Part shown: in pieces, positions 24,351 through 33,187 of the stretch
Layout of the letters: each line of letters begins with the position of its first letter
Numbering within the stretch: position 1 is the stretch's first letter
Source of the DNA: Chitinophaga sancti
GTDB taxonomy: Bacteria; Bacteroidota; Bacteroidia; Chitinophagales; Chitinophagaceae
Direction of reading: 5' to 3'
Assembly: GCF_034424315.1 (NCBI RefSeq)
Contig: NZ_CP139972.1
Coordinates: forward strand, 4,650,001-4,714,000
DNA: 64,000 nucleotides
Notes under the pieces: generated by a model
Seen by the model: the letters and a program-made list of their open reading frames with translations, nothing else
The model's database searches: none
What the model was told of the DNA's origin: nothing
Translations under genes and position numbers: made by a program

Positions 24351-25131
24351 AATCATACAAACTATCATACCAATCATCCTGCTGCGCATTCCCATCCTTT
24401 ATAATAAATGGCTTCAAATTAATTCTATAATATCTCGCCAACACCACCATTACCAATTCAGCAACCAATTCCTGCGCATCTTTCAGAGACATCATATCCT
24501 GGATCTCCTCATGCCTGATTCTGCGCTGATGGGCATCCATGGCCTGTGTAAAGCGAGCCAATGTTGCTTCTGAAAAACCAGATAAGATCAGCTCATCACC
24601 TTTCTCCATCAAAAATGCAAGTACATGATCATACGCTTTCCGCAAACTCTTCACATCCATACCTTCGCTAAGCGCCAATAACAGCTCTTTTATAAACACA
24701 TCTCCCGGCACCAGTTTCAACAGGTGCGCAGCCGGGTGTTCATCTTCTTCAATTGGTGAACGGTAAGCAGAAAAATCAATATCAACATGTGCTTTAACAC
24801 CTCTTTCTACATTCGCCATTCTAAACGTATTCACATCAATCACCGATGTGAAACTGATCTTATTCACCTTATCCTTATTTTCAAAAAGCAGGTACGATAC
24901 CCCATCAATAAACTTCACCAGGTAACAGGCCTGTTCATATACCTGTGAGTCCGCAGTGGAGGCCAGGTATGCGGAACTAAAAACATACAGGGGTTGCCCG
25001 TCATTGTAAAAACACCAGATCCTGAAACCTTTATCAGTCAGGGTTTCTGTTAACCCAACAATGAAATTGTCAGCGATATCTATTTCGAATGCCCAATTTG
25101 CCATTGCATTGAATGAATTAGTCTGCATCAA
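24349..25131 (-). CDS. Hypothetical protein (260 aa)
   Basis: Starts MMQTNSFNAMANWAFEIDIA. Acidic, soluble, with a beta-rich first half (FRIWCFYNDGQPLYVFSSAY, SYLLFENKDKVNKISF) and a helical second half (VFIKELLLALSEGMDVKSLR, HQRRIRHEEIQDMMSLKDAQ). No signal peptide. I do not recognise the family. Its stop codon touches the structured element at 24241-24350. Coding potential is good over the whole length. Confidence 0.65.
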   Translation of the reverse strand: MMQTNSFNAMANWAFEIDIADNFIVGLTETLTDKGFRIWCFYNDGQPLYVFSSAYLASTADSQVYEQACYLVKFIDGVSYLLFENKDKVNKISFTSVIDVNTFRMANVERGVKAHVDIDFSAYRSPIEEDEHPAAHLLKLVPGDVFIKELLLALSEGMDVKSLRKAYDHVLAFLMEKGDELILSGFSEATLARFTQAMDAHQRRIRHEEIQDMMSLKDAQELVAELVMVVLARYYRINLKPFIIKDGNAQQDDWYDSLYD

Positions 25132-25480
25132 ATGTACAGAAATCAGGAATAGCCCTTGCCATTTTACTGTTTATAGCCGGAGTGCGATCCCTGTTTTTCA
25201 TTTACGCCATGATCCAACGGGCAAGCGGACCAAAAGGGAAAAGCTGGCTGGAGAATACAGCGCTACCTGGGTGATTAGAATGGAACAGACGGGCTTATTA
25301 TCAACAAGTTTGAGGAGTTTATGAGAGAGGTAAAAAGGAGACAACAATGTTAGTACAGATGAGTGATGACGATGATAATTCTATATTCACGCTTCATGTG
25401 GGGGATTTATAACGGGAGCATTAGAAAAATATCCATAAAAAAAGGGGATCAGTTACCTGATCCCCTTTTTCATAAACTTA
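25132..25480. other. 349-bp region with a membrane-protein fragment
   Basis: On the plus strand, about 25139-25276 translates without a start codon to a single membrane segment (IALAILLFIAGVRSLFFIYA) plus a short basic tail before a stop. It is followed by further short open pieces up to 25410. This looks like debris of a decayed small membrane-protein gene. The terminator at 25439-25470 closes the region. Confidence 0.35.
25439..25470. terminator. Bidirectional terminator, 14-bp perfect stem
   Basis: AAAAAGGGGATCAG and CTGATCCCCTTTTT around a TTAC loop. T-runs on both strands; it lies 10 bp past the GH84 stop. Confidence 0.85.
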
Positions 25481-27445
25481 CTACTTCTCAATCGCAATCA
25501 TTTTCGGCGCACTCGCCACAAACTCATCCAACACCCCGTCCGCAATCTTAATCGCTCCACCAAAACGCGTCGCACCAGGTATCGTCTGCATCGCCGCCGC
25601 TTCTGCAGCCAACTTCTTCGCATTCGCAAAATAACGACCCGCTGCATTACTTCCATGATCAGCAGCTTCCAGCCCTGCAGCTGTCAACTGCAGCGCTCTT
25701 CCCCACAACTGCATCGCATCCAGCCATGGACGTGCATCCACAGCAAAAGATGTATCCACTATCCCAGCCCTGATAATATCAGGTGCACTTGCAAACACCG
25801 CTGCATGCCTGATCAGATCTGCAATCGCCTGACGCCTGGTAACCACATCGCCATTTGCAATGGCATCCCGCACACCATCCAGCATCGCTTTCAGCTTTGG
25901 AGCCTGCTCCTGCCATGGCTGACTACCAAAAGTCGGCGCCAGATGCTGGGTATCAAAGAAAGTAAGCAGTGCGGCAGTCGTCTGCTCATCACCACCCGCC
26001 AGTTCTCTTGCAGCAAAAAGCCAGGTCCGCTCCGCATCATATCCTTTATCATTCCAAGCAAAGGCAACTACCCCAGTTACTGCAGCACGGCTTGGTGCCT
26101 CCTGGTTCATTGGGTTGGACAGGATACCTTCCAGCTCTTTAGATAAACCCGCTTCACGCTTTACATAAGGAGCTACCAATAAACGACCTACTGATTCACC
26201 ATAGTCATTCACCGGATAGTTATCCCATAACAGTGTCTTACGACCAAAAGCCTTTGTAGCCGCTTTTGCATCAGGCACAGAGATGGCAGGTGGCACAACA
26301 TCAGTACCCGTCCATTGCACAACTACCTGTGAATCCAGGTTTTTACGTAATGCTGCTTTGTACGGAGATTCTTTTGCATCATAATATTCTGTTGGCACCA
26401 TAATTAAATCAGGTGCAGTCGGATCAGCTTTCTTAATGCTGGCCTGCAATGCATTCAGCAGTTTTGCCTGCGCAATACCTGCTGCTTCAGCACTTGAAGG
26501 ACCAAAAGTTACCTTGTCAAGGTCGCAATTCCACTTTTTATATTCGATATCATCGAGGGCTACATAAAAACTATGTACACCAATAGCACGCAGGGCATTG
26601 AACTTGCGCACCAGTGTCTGCAGATCGCTGGTGTCAGAGAAACAAACGGTAGGACCAGGTGAAATCGCATACACAAAGTTGATATGGTTCTTAGCCGCAT
26701 TCGCCACCAGTTTACCCAGCTCAGTCAGGGTTGCAGCGGGATAAGCATCGCGCCAGCGATCCCTGGCATAAGGATCATCTTTTGGACTATAGATATATGT
26801 ATTGGCTTTTACAGTAGCGAGGAAGTCGAGATGCTTCGCACGATCAGCCATAGACCATGGTTTTCCATAGAACCCTTCAATCGTACCTCGGATCGGCATC
26901 GCAGGATGATCTTTGATCACCAGAGCAGGAATAGCAGCACGCTGCACGAGTTGACGTAAAGTCTGGGCAGCATGGAATAAACCATCCGCATCATAGCCGG
27001 CAAGGGTTATCAATGCGCCATTGCCTATCACAGTGCTGGCAATCGTGTAACCTTCAACATTACTATCCAGCACAGCGCCACTCTTAGAAAGCGCAGTACG
27101 TACGATCGCCGCATCGCCCGTTCCGAGAACAATGTGCGGGTAGTCAAATACCTGTGGCAACTGCCGTGCATTCGTTACAGTTTCAACGCCTGCAGCCATC
27201 AGTAACTTACGCACCAGTGTTGTAGTGGCAGTATCTACGCCGGGAGCAGTAATCAGTACAACCGATTTCCCCAGTGTGAAGGCACCTTTTCCAAGTTCGA
27301 TGGATACCGGGGCCGGGAAAATAGCAGGTAAGGTAGCAGCTTGCGCAAATGCCGGACTGGCTTGCGGAGAATGTTGAACCGTTTGAGCCAAAGCAGCGCT
27401 GCAGCCGAACATCACAACGGTTAAACAGGTGAATAACATTTTCAT
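25481..27445 (-). CDS. GH84 beta-N-acetylglucosaminidase
   Basis: 654 residues with a signal peptide (about 1-21, ...ALAQT). An N-terminal GH20b-like alpha/beta domain (about 40-180) precedes the GH84 catalytic barrel, marked by RGTIEGFYGKPWS at 186-198 and the paired catalytic carboxylates in VALDDIE (Asp298/Asp299). A helical C-terminal domain follows. Bacterial GH84 enzymes remove beta-linked GlcNAc from host-type glycans by substrate-assisted catalysis and are relatives of human O-GlcNAcase. It probably acts in the periplasm or at the cell surface. Confidence 0.92.
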   Translation of the reverse strand: MKMLFTCLTVVMFGCSAALAQTVQHSPQASPAFAQAATLPAIFPAPVSIELGKGAFTLGKSVVLITAPGVDTATTTLVRKLLMAAGVETVTNARQLPQVFDYPHIVLGTGDAAIVRTALSKSGAVLDSNVEGYTIASTVIGNGALITLAGYDADGLFHAAQTLRQLVQRAAIPALVIKDHPAMPIRGTIEGFYGKPWSMADRAKHLDFLATVKANTYIYSPKDDPYARDRWRDAYPAATLTELGKLVANAAKNHINFVYAISPGPTVCFSDTSDLQTLVRKFNALRAIGVHSFYVALDDIEYKKWNCDLDKVTFGPSSAEAAGIAQAKLLNALQASIKKADPTAPDLIMVPTEYYDAKESPYKAALRKNLDSQVVVQWTGTDVVPPAISVPDAKAATKAFGRKTLLWDNYPVNDYGESVGRLLVAPYVKREAGLSKELEGILSNPMNQEAPSRAAVTGVVAFAWNDKGYDAERTWLFAARELAGGDEQTTAALLTFFDTQHLAPTFGSQPWQEQAPKLKAMLDGVRDAIANGDVVTRRQAIADLIRHAAVFASAPDIIRAGIVDTSFAVDARPWLDAMQLWGRALQLTAAGLEAADHGSNAAGRYFANAKKLAAEAAAMQTIPGATRFGGAIKIADGVLDEFVASAPKMIAIEK

Positions 27446-27581
27446 TCCTCTTACGTGTTTAGAGACCTATAATGATGGTAAGATAGTAACTGGAATGGCA
27501 AAAAATGCCTTTAGCGCCTGCCTGGAATGGAAATGGGCAAAATGATATAATGATTGAACAATTAATCATCAAAGCCTCCCC

Positions 27582-28352
27582 TTACTTCCCCAGGTAATTC
27601 ACAATAATCTTACTAATAGTATCCGCCTTATTAAAAACCATCAAATGTCCACCGCCTTTAATTTGGTAATCCGGATGCACCCGCCTGGTAGTAATCACCC
27701 TGTCAGCAGTTCCATTTATTTGAATCGTCCTTTCCGGCGGCACCTTATTATTCCAATAAGCAATACTCTTCAATGCCCAACGGAAAAAATTGACATCCGT
27801 GTCTTTTAATAAATTCGTCAATGTCTCTTTATCATTAGGCGACCAGGCGCCAAAATATCGATAGGTGAGAAAATTAGTCCGCTGTATTAAGGCTCCCGGA
27901 ATAAGATGATAAAAACCCAGTTTCATCCAGAAAAACTGTATCCTGTTCAATTCATTCTTAGTTCTGACGGAAGAAATCAGCACCATTTTATCCACCTTCA
28001 CCAGCTTCGCCACTTCCACAGCAACAATCCCACCAAAGGAAAGTCCGATGATATCCGGGTTTTCTTCAGTAACCTGGGGCCTGATCCTCGCTGCATACTG
28101 CTCAATGGTTTCATGTCGCAATGCAGGGATCCAGTTTATATAAACTTTATGATACCCTGGCAATTCAAGGTTCATAAATATACTTGAGTCTGCCCCTATA
28201 CCACTAAAAAGGTAAACAGTTTTCTGTGCTTTATGAGCTGTATCCTTCGGTATTTGCCCCTTCACCAGGAGGCTGGTGAGCATACAAAAACCAACAAAAA
28301 TCACTTTCACACTGTGCGCCATAGATCTTCTTCCTTCTTGCCTGACAGGCAT
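27582..28352 (-). CDS. Alpha/beta hydrolase, exported
   Basis: 256 residues, or 246 if translation starts at the second Met (28322), which places the signal peptide (VKVIFVGFCMLTSLLVKGQ) nearer the N-terminus. Nucleophile elbow GLSFGG (Ser105 in the longer form), an oxyanion-hole-like FSGIGADSS, and the late catalytic pair Asp in NGTADRVI and His in KGGGHLMV. A lipase/esterase-type hydrolase of unknown substrate. It stands alone, downstream of the accessory tract. Confidence 0.8.
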   Translation of the reverse strand: MPVRQEGRRSMAHSVKVIFVGFCMLTSLLVKGQIPKDTAHKAQKTVYLFSGIGADSSIFMNLELPGYHKVYINWIPALRHETIEQYAARIRPQVTEENPDIIGLSFGGIVAVEVAKLVKVDKMVLISSVRTKNELNRIQFFWMKLGFYHLIPGALIQRTNFLTYRYFGAWSPNDKETLTNLLKDTDVNFFRWALKSIAYWNNKVPPERTIQINGTADRVITTRRVHPDYQIKGGGHLMVFNKADTISKIIVNYLGK

Positions 28353-28935
28353 TTTTAATACGGTGTTATTTAAATCGTTCAGTCTACATAGTATACTTAC
28401 ATACTGTAGCCTGCTGTAGTAGAAGTCCCTTTAGGATAGTAAACATATTATTTATTGGAAGGGTTCCACAGGAACTCCCCACGGGAGCATTACCTATGGC
28501 AAGTTTGGTACCATTTTCTTACATGGGATCTATCTAAAGCTTTTTGGGAGAAGTTATCAGGTGATTTAAGGGGGGAATTAAAAAAAGTGCCGTCGAATTA
28601 TTGATTTGAAGACGCTTCCATTTAGTCGGGCACTTTTTCGAACGCGCTGATAGAATATTAATTTTACTAACCAATATTTACGCAATTTATTATCAAAAAG
28701 ACAATAACAGTTAAACCATAAAAATATAATAATCAATTATTTAAAAACTAATATTTCTCTTTGTTCAGAGAAAAGAGATATTTTATTTGCCTGAGTTAAC
28801 GAGGACATTAATGGATCCGGTGTGGAGATCATTTTACAAGAATAAGCAAATACATATCTATAAATGCTTCTCACTAATAATGCTGTATAAAATCGAAAAT
28901 AAAAAACATTACTTTTATTTTTGACAAACAGCATA
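28353..28935. other. 583-bp A+T-rich intergenic region
   Basis: Divergent spacer between the hydrolase (minus) and the duplicated-domain protein (plus). The only clear structures are an inverted repeat AAAAAGTGCC / GGCACTTTTT at about 28581-28637, ending in TTCGAAC like the repeats near 31600 and 61060, and a weak hairpin near 28748-28782. No gene seen. Confidence 0.5.
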
Positions 28936-29985
28936 ATGAAATTTAACTTATTCAATCGAAAATCGGGTAAAATGATTACCCCTTCGACAAAAGTCTATAG
29001 AAAGCAAATAATCGAAGGATTTTCAATTCCTGCAATCATTCATAATAGCAATTATTTTTTTGTCGACCTAGATGTTTATGAAAACGGCCGGGTTCAATGC
29101 TGGAACTTTGAGGACTTTGAACATTTTAAGAAAGACGTTCAACGCGGCTGGGTTTCCTTAAACGTTCCGGACAATGAAGAAATTTCAATTCATGGTTTAG
29201 GAAGTTGGACAATACAAAATGGAAATTGGCAATTTAATAAGGAGACCTTTCTCGACTACGTAAAAGAGTTAATCAAGTATCTTAACCCAAGGTTAGAAAA
29301 CATTTATACATACAGTGAGAAAAAAATCAACGGTGTCAGGATCGGTGAAAACGGAAACGGAACGATTTACAAAGAAAAGACGCCAAATGACTTTTTTTCA
29401 AACAAAATAGATGGCGAAAGCGTGAATCTATTTTACAAAACAAACGATGTATTTAATTTAGTAAAAGCAAATGTCTTTGCAGATGGAAGTTTGGAGCTTT
29501 CACGACTAGAGAGCCCAATAACTTTAAATATTGAAGAATTTGAAAGGCTTGTACACGAAAGTGTTTTATTAACTGACATTCCAATTGGTTCGATAGTTCA
29601 CATTTATGGGCTTGGAAAATTCTCCATTCAAGAAACGCATTACATTACATCAATTCAAGACAAACTATTAGAAATAAAAGATATTCAAAAACAATTGAAA
29701 GGAGAACCGACAACAATAGAGTTTTGTCGACAAGTCCACCAAAAGTTTTTAGCCAGTCCGACAAAAAATGCCAAAGAGGAATTACGGATTGCTTACGAAA
29801 GTATACCAACCCACCAGAGAATGTATGTTGGGGACATGGATACAAAAGATATTGAAGTGCGAATGATAATTTATGGAGACCAGGAAATTGAGAATTGGTC
29901 TCATTACATATTAGCAAAAGAAAGGGGGGAAGAACTGCCAACGATTATAGTTCCGAAACCCAATGATGAACAAAACGACGGATAA
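28936..29985 (+). CDS. Hypothetical protein with internally duplicated domain (349 aa)
   Basis: Start ATG at 28936; a TTG at 28921 is also in frame. Two copies of a ~95-residue beta-alpha unit can be aligned by eye. The first (about 25-115) carries VDLDVYENGRVQCWNFEDFE and ISIHGLGSWTIQ. The second (about 145-240) carries VKANVFADGSLELSRLESPI and VHIYGLGKFSIQ. A third segment (about 290-349, with RMYVGDMDTKDIEVRMIIYG) is different. No signal peptide. A+T-rich compared with flanking core genes. This architecture is reminiscent of immunity or anti-phage accessory proteins, but no known family is identified. Confidence 0.65.
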   Translation: MKFNLFNRKSGKMITPSTKVYRKQIIEGFSIPAIIHNSNYFFVDLDVYENGRVQCWNFEDFEHFKKDVQRGWVSLNVPDNEEISIHGLGSWTIQNGNWQFNKETFLDYVKELIKYLNPRLENIYTYSEKKINGVRIGENGNGTIYKEKTPNDFFSNKIDGESVNLFYKTNDVFNLVKANVFADGSLELSRLESPITLNIEEFERLVHESVLLTDIPIGSIVHIYGLGKFSIQETHYITSIQDKLLEIKDIQKQLKGEPTTIEFCRQVHQKFLASPTKNAKEELRIAYESIPTHQRMYVGDMDTKDIEVRMIIYGDQEIENWSHYILAKERGEELPTIIVPKPNDEQNDG

Positions 29986-30076
29986 CTATCCGTGAGGCGA
30001 ACCAAATAATCCTTTTTTTAACAGGTTAAAGAATTTTAGAAAGGTCTGGCGCCTGAACTGCATTTCAGAAAGTGAT

Positions 30077-30120
30077 AAAAACGAGACAAGGCAGCAGAAA
30101 TGCTGCCTTGTCTCGTTTTT
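30077..30120. terminator. Bidirectional terminator, 20-bp perfect stem with GAAA loop
   Basis: AAAAACGAGACAAGGCAGCA pairs perfectly with the right arm around a GAAA tetraloop, with T-runs on both strands. It lies between the 3' ends of the convergent genes at 28936-29985 and 30190-30732. Confidence 0.9.
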
Positions 30121-30189
30121 AGTTGAATCCTACAACATCCAGCCACAATTTATAAACACACTGTTGGCTGTAGTTTAATTCGATATTGA

Positions 30190-30732
30190 CTAAAGTTGCT
30201 TAGTATTAATTTGGTACAAAATGTGACGTCTAAGCCTACTATTTTGTTCAACCTTGGGATGGTCAAATTCCCCTACGTAGTTCATACCAATTCTTCTCAT
30301 TACGTTTTCTGACTTCACATTTATTATTGAAGTAAATGAAACGACTTTATCAAATTCCAGAATGTCAAAACCATATTTCAAACAAGCATTAGCGGCTTCT
30401 GTTGCAAAGCCTTGTCCCCAAGCTTCTTTTTTATATCGCCAACCAATTTCAACACAGGGAGTAAAAAATGCGTCAAATGTTGGAACAGCAAATCCGGTAA
30501 AACCAATAATTTTTTTTGTTAGTTTGTTTTCAACTGCAAAGAGCCCAAATCCATTTTCGTCAAAATGCAATTTGATTCTTTGCACCATTTCTGATGTTTC
30601 CCTATCTGTCAAGCTTTTAGGGAAAAACCTCATTACGTCTACGTCTTTGTTCATCTCTGCAAATGGTTGGATGTCTGAATCAAGCCACCGTCTTAAACCA
30701 AGTCGTTCAGTTGTTAGTATATAATCGCTCAT
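30190..30732 (-). CDS. GNAT acetyltransferase, RimJ/RimL type
   Basis: 180 residues opening MSDYILTTERLGLRRWLDSD, the usual N-terminus of RimJ/RimL-like acetyltransferases. Motif A reads WGQGFATEAANACLKYGF and is followed by VKSENVMRRIGM. Acts on protein N-termini, ribosomal proteins or small amines; the substrate is not predictable. A+T-rich like its neighbours in this tract. Confidence 0.87.
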   Translation of the reverse strand: MSDYILTTERLGLRRWLDSDIQPFAEMNKDVDVMRFFPKSLTDRETSEMVQRIKLHFDENGFGLFAVENKLTKKIIGFTGFAVPTFDAFFTPCVEIGWRYKKEAWGQGFATEAANACLKYGFDILEFDKVVSFTSIINVKSENVMRRIGMNYVGEFDHPKVEQNSRLRRHILYQINTKQL

Positions 30733-30805
30733 TTTATTTCTCTATAAGACCTCTTACGAAGTTGTCAAATTATAGCCAACTCATAAATTTAAGTAATAGT
30801 CGTAC

Positions 30806-30849
30806 ATTTCTTCTACAGTGAAAGATAATACTTTCACTGTAGAAGAAAT
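30806..30849. repeat. Perfect 19-bp inverted repeat with 6-nt loop
   Basis: ATTTCTTCTACAGTGAAAG, loop ATAATA, then its exact reverse complement. It lies in the gap between the divergent GNAT gene and the gene at 31011, an odd place for a terminator. It may mark the end of the decayed gene seen on the minus strand at about 30850-30945. Confidence 0.7.
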
Positions 30850-30945
30850 ACTTCTTACCAAATTTTCGGAATATCCGGTTGAGTAACAAAATTGCCGTGA
30901 GAAATCCTGCTATAAAACTGATTATTATGGAAATAATGCTTTATA
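30828..30945 (-). pseudogene. Possible remnant of a membrane-protein C-terminus
   Basis: On the minus strand a frame without start codon encodes ISIIISFIAGFLTAILLLNR and then a basic stretch (IFRKFGKKYFFYSES), the look of a last transmembrane helix plus cytoplasmic tail. No upstream part of the gene is present. Function cannot be assigned. Confidence 0.3.
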
Positions 30946-31010
30946 ATTGGGAGAATTGAGAACCTTTGATAAGGTACAAAGGGGAGTTTTATTAGCTTTT
31001 AATAATCAGT

Positions 31011-31553
31011 ATGATTGAGCCAAATGCATTAAAGATAATTGTTGAAGATGAAAATATATATTTTACTCAGAAAGATCCCTCTAAGGTAATATCCCGGGAG
31101 CTTTTAAGAGATTTAGTGCGAGAGTATTTTAGTATTACGAATACATTAATAGTTACCTGTTTTGTGTTTGACAGCCTTGATTTGGCTATAGGGGAAAAGA
31201 TTAATACATTAATGCACACTTTAAGGGCCAACACTTACAAAAAGCATAAATCTGATTTTGGACTGTATTGGAAAATTGACATTCATCAGTTGGAAGATGC
31301 CCTTCAGCTATGTATGGAGCTTTGGAGCTGTTATGAATTTGTAGGGCTTGATTTCTTTTCCCTCGCAGATCAGGAGGAGCTTGACAGATTAATAACATTT
31401 AACGGCTATCGGAACGAACAGTTGAAAAACTTTAACGGTTATGCAGTGATTTATATTCGCGATGATGCTTATGAGAAGGTAGTAGGTGTATTGAAAAGCC
31501 CAACATTAAGGTATCCTGATTGGTATTATGGAATAAAAAAGACAAGTTGGTAG
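31011..31553 (+). CDS. Hypothetical protein (180 aa)
   Basis: Soluble, mildly acidic, alpha/beta, starting MIEPNALKIIVEDENIYFTQ and ending YPDWYYGIKKTSW. No signal peptide. It is the first of three isolated orphan genes on the plus strand, each separated by hairpins. Not recognised; size and context resemble immunity proteins of accessory loci, but that is only a resemblance. Confidence 0.6.
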   Translation: MIEPNALKIIVEDENIYFTQKDPSKVISRELLRDLVREYFSITNTLIVTCFVFDSLDLAIGEKINTLMHTLRANTYKKHKSDFGLYWKIDIHQLEDALQLCMELWSCYEFVGLDFFSLADQEELDRLITFNGYRNEQLKNFNGYAVIYIRDDAYEKVVGVLKSPTLRYPDWYYGIKKTSW

Positions 31554-31564
31554 GAGATTTCACA

Positions 31565-31640
31565 AAAAAGGAGACCAATTACCTGATCTCCTTTTTACCG
31601 GTTTTTTGTCGGGGTGACCGGACACTTTTCGAACTTTTTG
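31565..31640. repeat. Terminator plus tRNA-3'-end-like repeat, copy C1
   Basis: A hairpin (AAAAAGGAGA / TCTCCTTTTT) is followed by CCGGTTTTTTGTCGGGGTG and CACTTTTCGAACT. The same string recurs at 60993-61067, almost unchanged. The order (terminator, GTCGGGG, TTCGAAC) matches the true 3' end of the tRNA-Pro gene at 33146-33213. Confidence 0.75.
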
Positions 31641-31775
31641 GTCGAAGATTTGGCCAAAATCCACCAATTCCACCCAAAGATCAAAACATAAATCTGGCAA
31701 ATCATATAACATAAGCTGATCCTACAAACGGCCTATTTAAAATTATAAACATTAATTTGCCTTCAAACAATTTTT

Positions 31776-32087
31776 ATGACAAGTGATATACAGGGAAAAT
31801 TCGAAGTAATTGAAAGTTTTGGTATTGCCAGCAGAAATGAATTTTATATGATCGGACAATTAAAGGAAGGAGAAATTTTTGAAAACTGGTTTGTGCGTAT
31901 CCATTTGAATTCATCTCTTAAATTAACGTTGAGAATTAAGGCAGTTGAAGAAATTGCACTGGCTAGTGATGGTAGCAAGTATAAATTGATTATAATTGAT
32001 ACGCAGGAACATGATAGCCAAGACTTTTTGTTAGGTTTAGGAGTAGGAAGCGAAATGGTCGAAATTGGAATAGAAGGAGAGGATTAA
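31776..32087 (+). CDS. Small hypothetical protein, EF-Tu-domain-2-like beta barrel
   Basis: 103 residues. MTSDIQGKFEVIESFGIASR followed by FYMIGQLKEGEIFENWFVRI gives the alternating pattern of a translation-factor domain 2-like barrel (phrases such as F-x-I-x-x-R-x-x-x-G-x-I-x-x-G). The C-terminus is acidic (EIGIEGED). No GTPase domain is attached. Function unknown; possibly an orphan of a contact-dependent or immunity locus. Confidence 0.6.
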   Translation: MTSDIQGKFEVIESFGIASRNEFYMIGQLKEGEIFENWFVRIHLNSSLKLTLRIKAVEEIALASDGSKYKLIIIDTQEHDSQDFLLGLGVGSEMVEIGIEGED

Positions 32088-32524
32088 GACATGGTGATAA
32101 CAAAATCAAACAAAAAATGGTATAACCAAGCATTACCTGACTTATTTATACCATTCTTTACATTGTCGGGGTGACCCGACAATGTAAAGAACTTTCTAAT
32201 AGCAGATTTAAACATAATTGAGCAATTATGTACTAAAAGCAACATCATTAATTCGAAATAAACAAATTAACCTGTTGCCCCATAAGTAGCATCAAAATAT
32301 TCTTTTAGGTTTGGACCTTTTACATGGGCTGACATTATGCGCTTAAATTTGTACACGAAGCTTTAAGTGATGGTTTGAGGATTGAAGTGAAACAATTGAG
32401 CTATCCTTTTTTGTAAATTGAGCCGAATAACCCTATAATATTTGAAAATTTGGATAATCAGTGAAAGTGATCTGTTAAAAACCTCCCAAATGGGTTTATA
32501 ATCATAAAATTCATAATCAAATAA
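32088..32524. other. 437-bp spacer with hairpin and gene debris
   Basis: Contains the perfect inverted repeat at 32154-32191 and, on the plus strand at 32336-32416, a start-less frame ending ALKFVHEALSDGLRIEVKQL before a stop. That fragment reads like a real C-terminus whose upstream part is frameshifted or lost. Confidence 0.4.
32154..32191. terminator. Perfect 17-bp inverted repeat, GTGA loop
   Basis: TTCTTTACATTGTCGGG, loop GTGA and its exact complement. It shares the core TGTCGGGGTG-CCCGACA with the repeats at 31612 and 61041. It lies 66 bp past the stop of the 103-aa gene. Confidence 0.75.
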
Positions 32525-32989
32525 ATGTCAGACCAAACAAATGATTTTAGATTTAAAATAATTAACAATAGCATCAGATGTTTTGCCATTGTCAATATTG
32601 ACGTGTCACCCAATTTATCCGGTCTAAATGAAATAATAGAAAACTATTCCGGGAAGGGGTTTTATAGTCAGGGTTATATCGAAGAGGTTCCAAAATCCGG
32701 CTATCAATCCTGGAAACATGCAGCAATAAAGGGTTTAGAATTTGCCTTTTCAATTGTTGATACAAATTGGACAGTTCAAATAAATAAAATAGCGGGACTA
32801 AGCTTCACAGATACAAACCCGGCTATAGTAGGTTATACTATAATGATGGCCTTCTTTGACAAAATAGGCTTGCAGTTTGACATTGAGCAGATGGGTAAAA
32901 TTGAAGATTTAATTTCAAGAAGCTGGAACAAACCGTATAAAGAACTTATCCCTGATTTTTTCAACCTGACATTTACAGAATATAAATAA
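32525..32989 (+). CDS. Hypothetical protein (154 aa)
   Basis: Starts MSDQTNDFRFKIINNSIRCF. Soluble alpha/beta protein with a Trp-containing middle (SGYQSWKHAAIKGLEFAFSI). No signal peptide. A+T-rich. Third of the orphan genes in this accessory tract. Not recognised. Confidence 0.6.
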   Translation: MSDQTNDFRFKIINNSIRCFAIVNIDVSPNLSGLNEIIENYSGKGFYSQGYIEEVPKSGYQSWKHAAIKGLEFAFSIVDTNWTVQINKIAGLSFTDTNPAIVGYTIMMAFFDKIGLQFDIEQMGKIEDLISRSWNKPYKELIPDFFNLTFTEYK

Positions 32990-33099
32990 ACCTGAAAATC
33001 CTGAATAAACTAATGATCGTATTATAGCATGTAATATTGCCTAAAACTTATAATTAATAATGATAGAAGAAGAAATTAATTAATTGCGCTGTCATTAAG

Positions 33100-33180
33100 A
33101 TTTTTCCATACGTCCGGATTATAACAAACCCAATATACCAAAAACAAAAAAGGAGATCAATTGCTTGATCTCCTTTTTTC
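33100..33180. repeat. Repeat block C3 ending in a terminator next to tRNA-Pro
   Basis: About 75 bp (TTTTTCCATACG, GATTATAACAAACC, AATATACCAAAA, then the terminator) match 60945-61030 at well over 80% by eye. Here the block ends at the 3' end of tRNA-Pro. Confidence 0.75.
33146..33179. terminator. Terminator, 14-bp perfect stem, beside tRNA-Pro
   Basis: AAAAAAGGAGATCA and TGATCTCCTTTTTT around ATTGCT. It lies 8 bp beyond the tRNA 3' end on the minus strand and has T-runs on both strands. Confidence 0.85.
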
Positions 33181-33187
33181 CGATTCG

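Noticed and set aside
31600..31640. A second tRNA gene at C1
   Set aside because: Only acceptor-like and TTCGAAC-like strings are present; D and anticodon arms are missing and the T-arm cannot pair.
31520..31714. 64-codon plus-strand ORF
   Set aside because: Begins inside the 180-aa gene in another frame and runs through the repeat block C1; no protein-like features.
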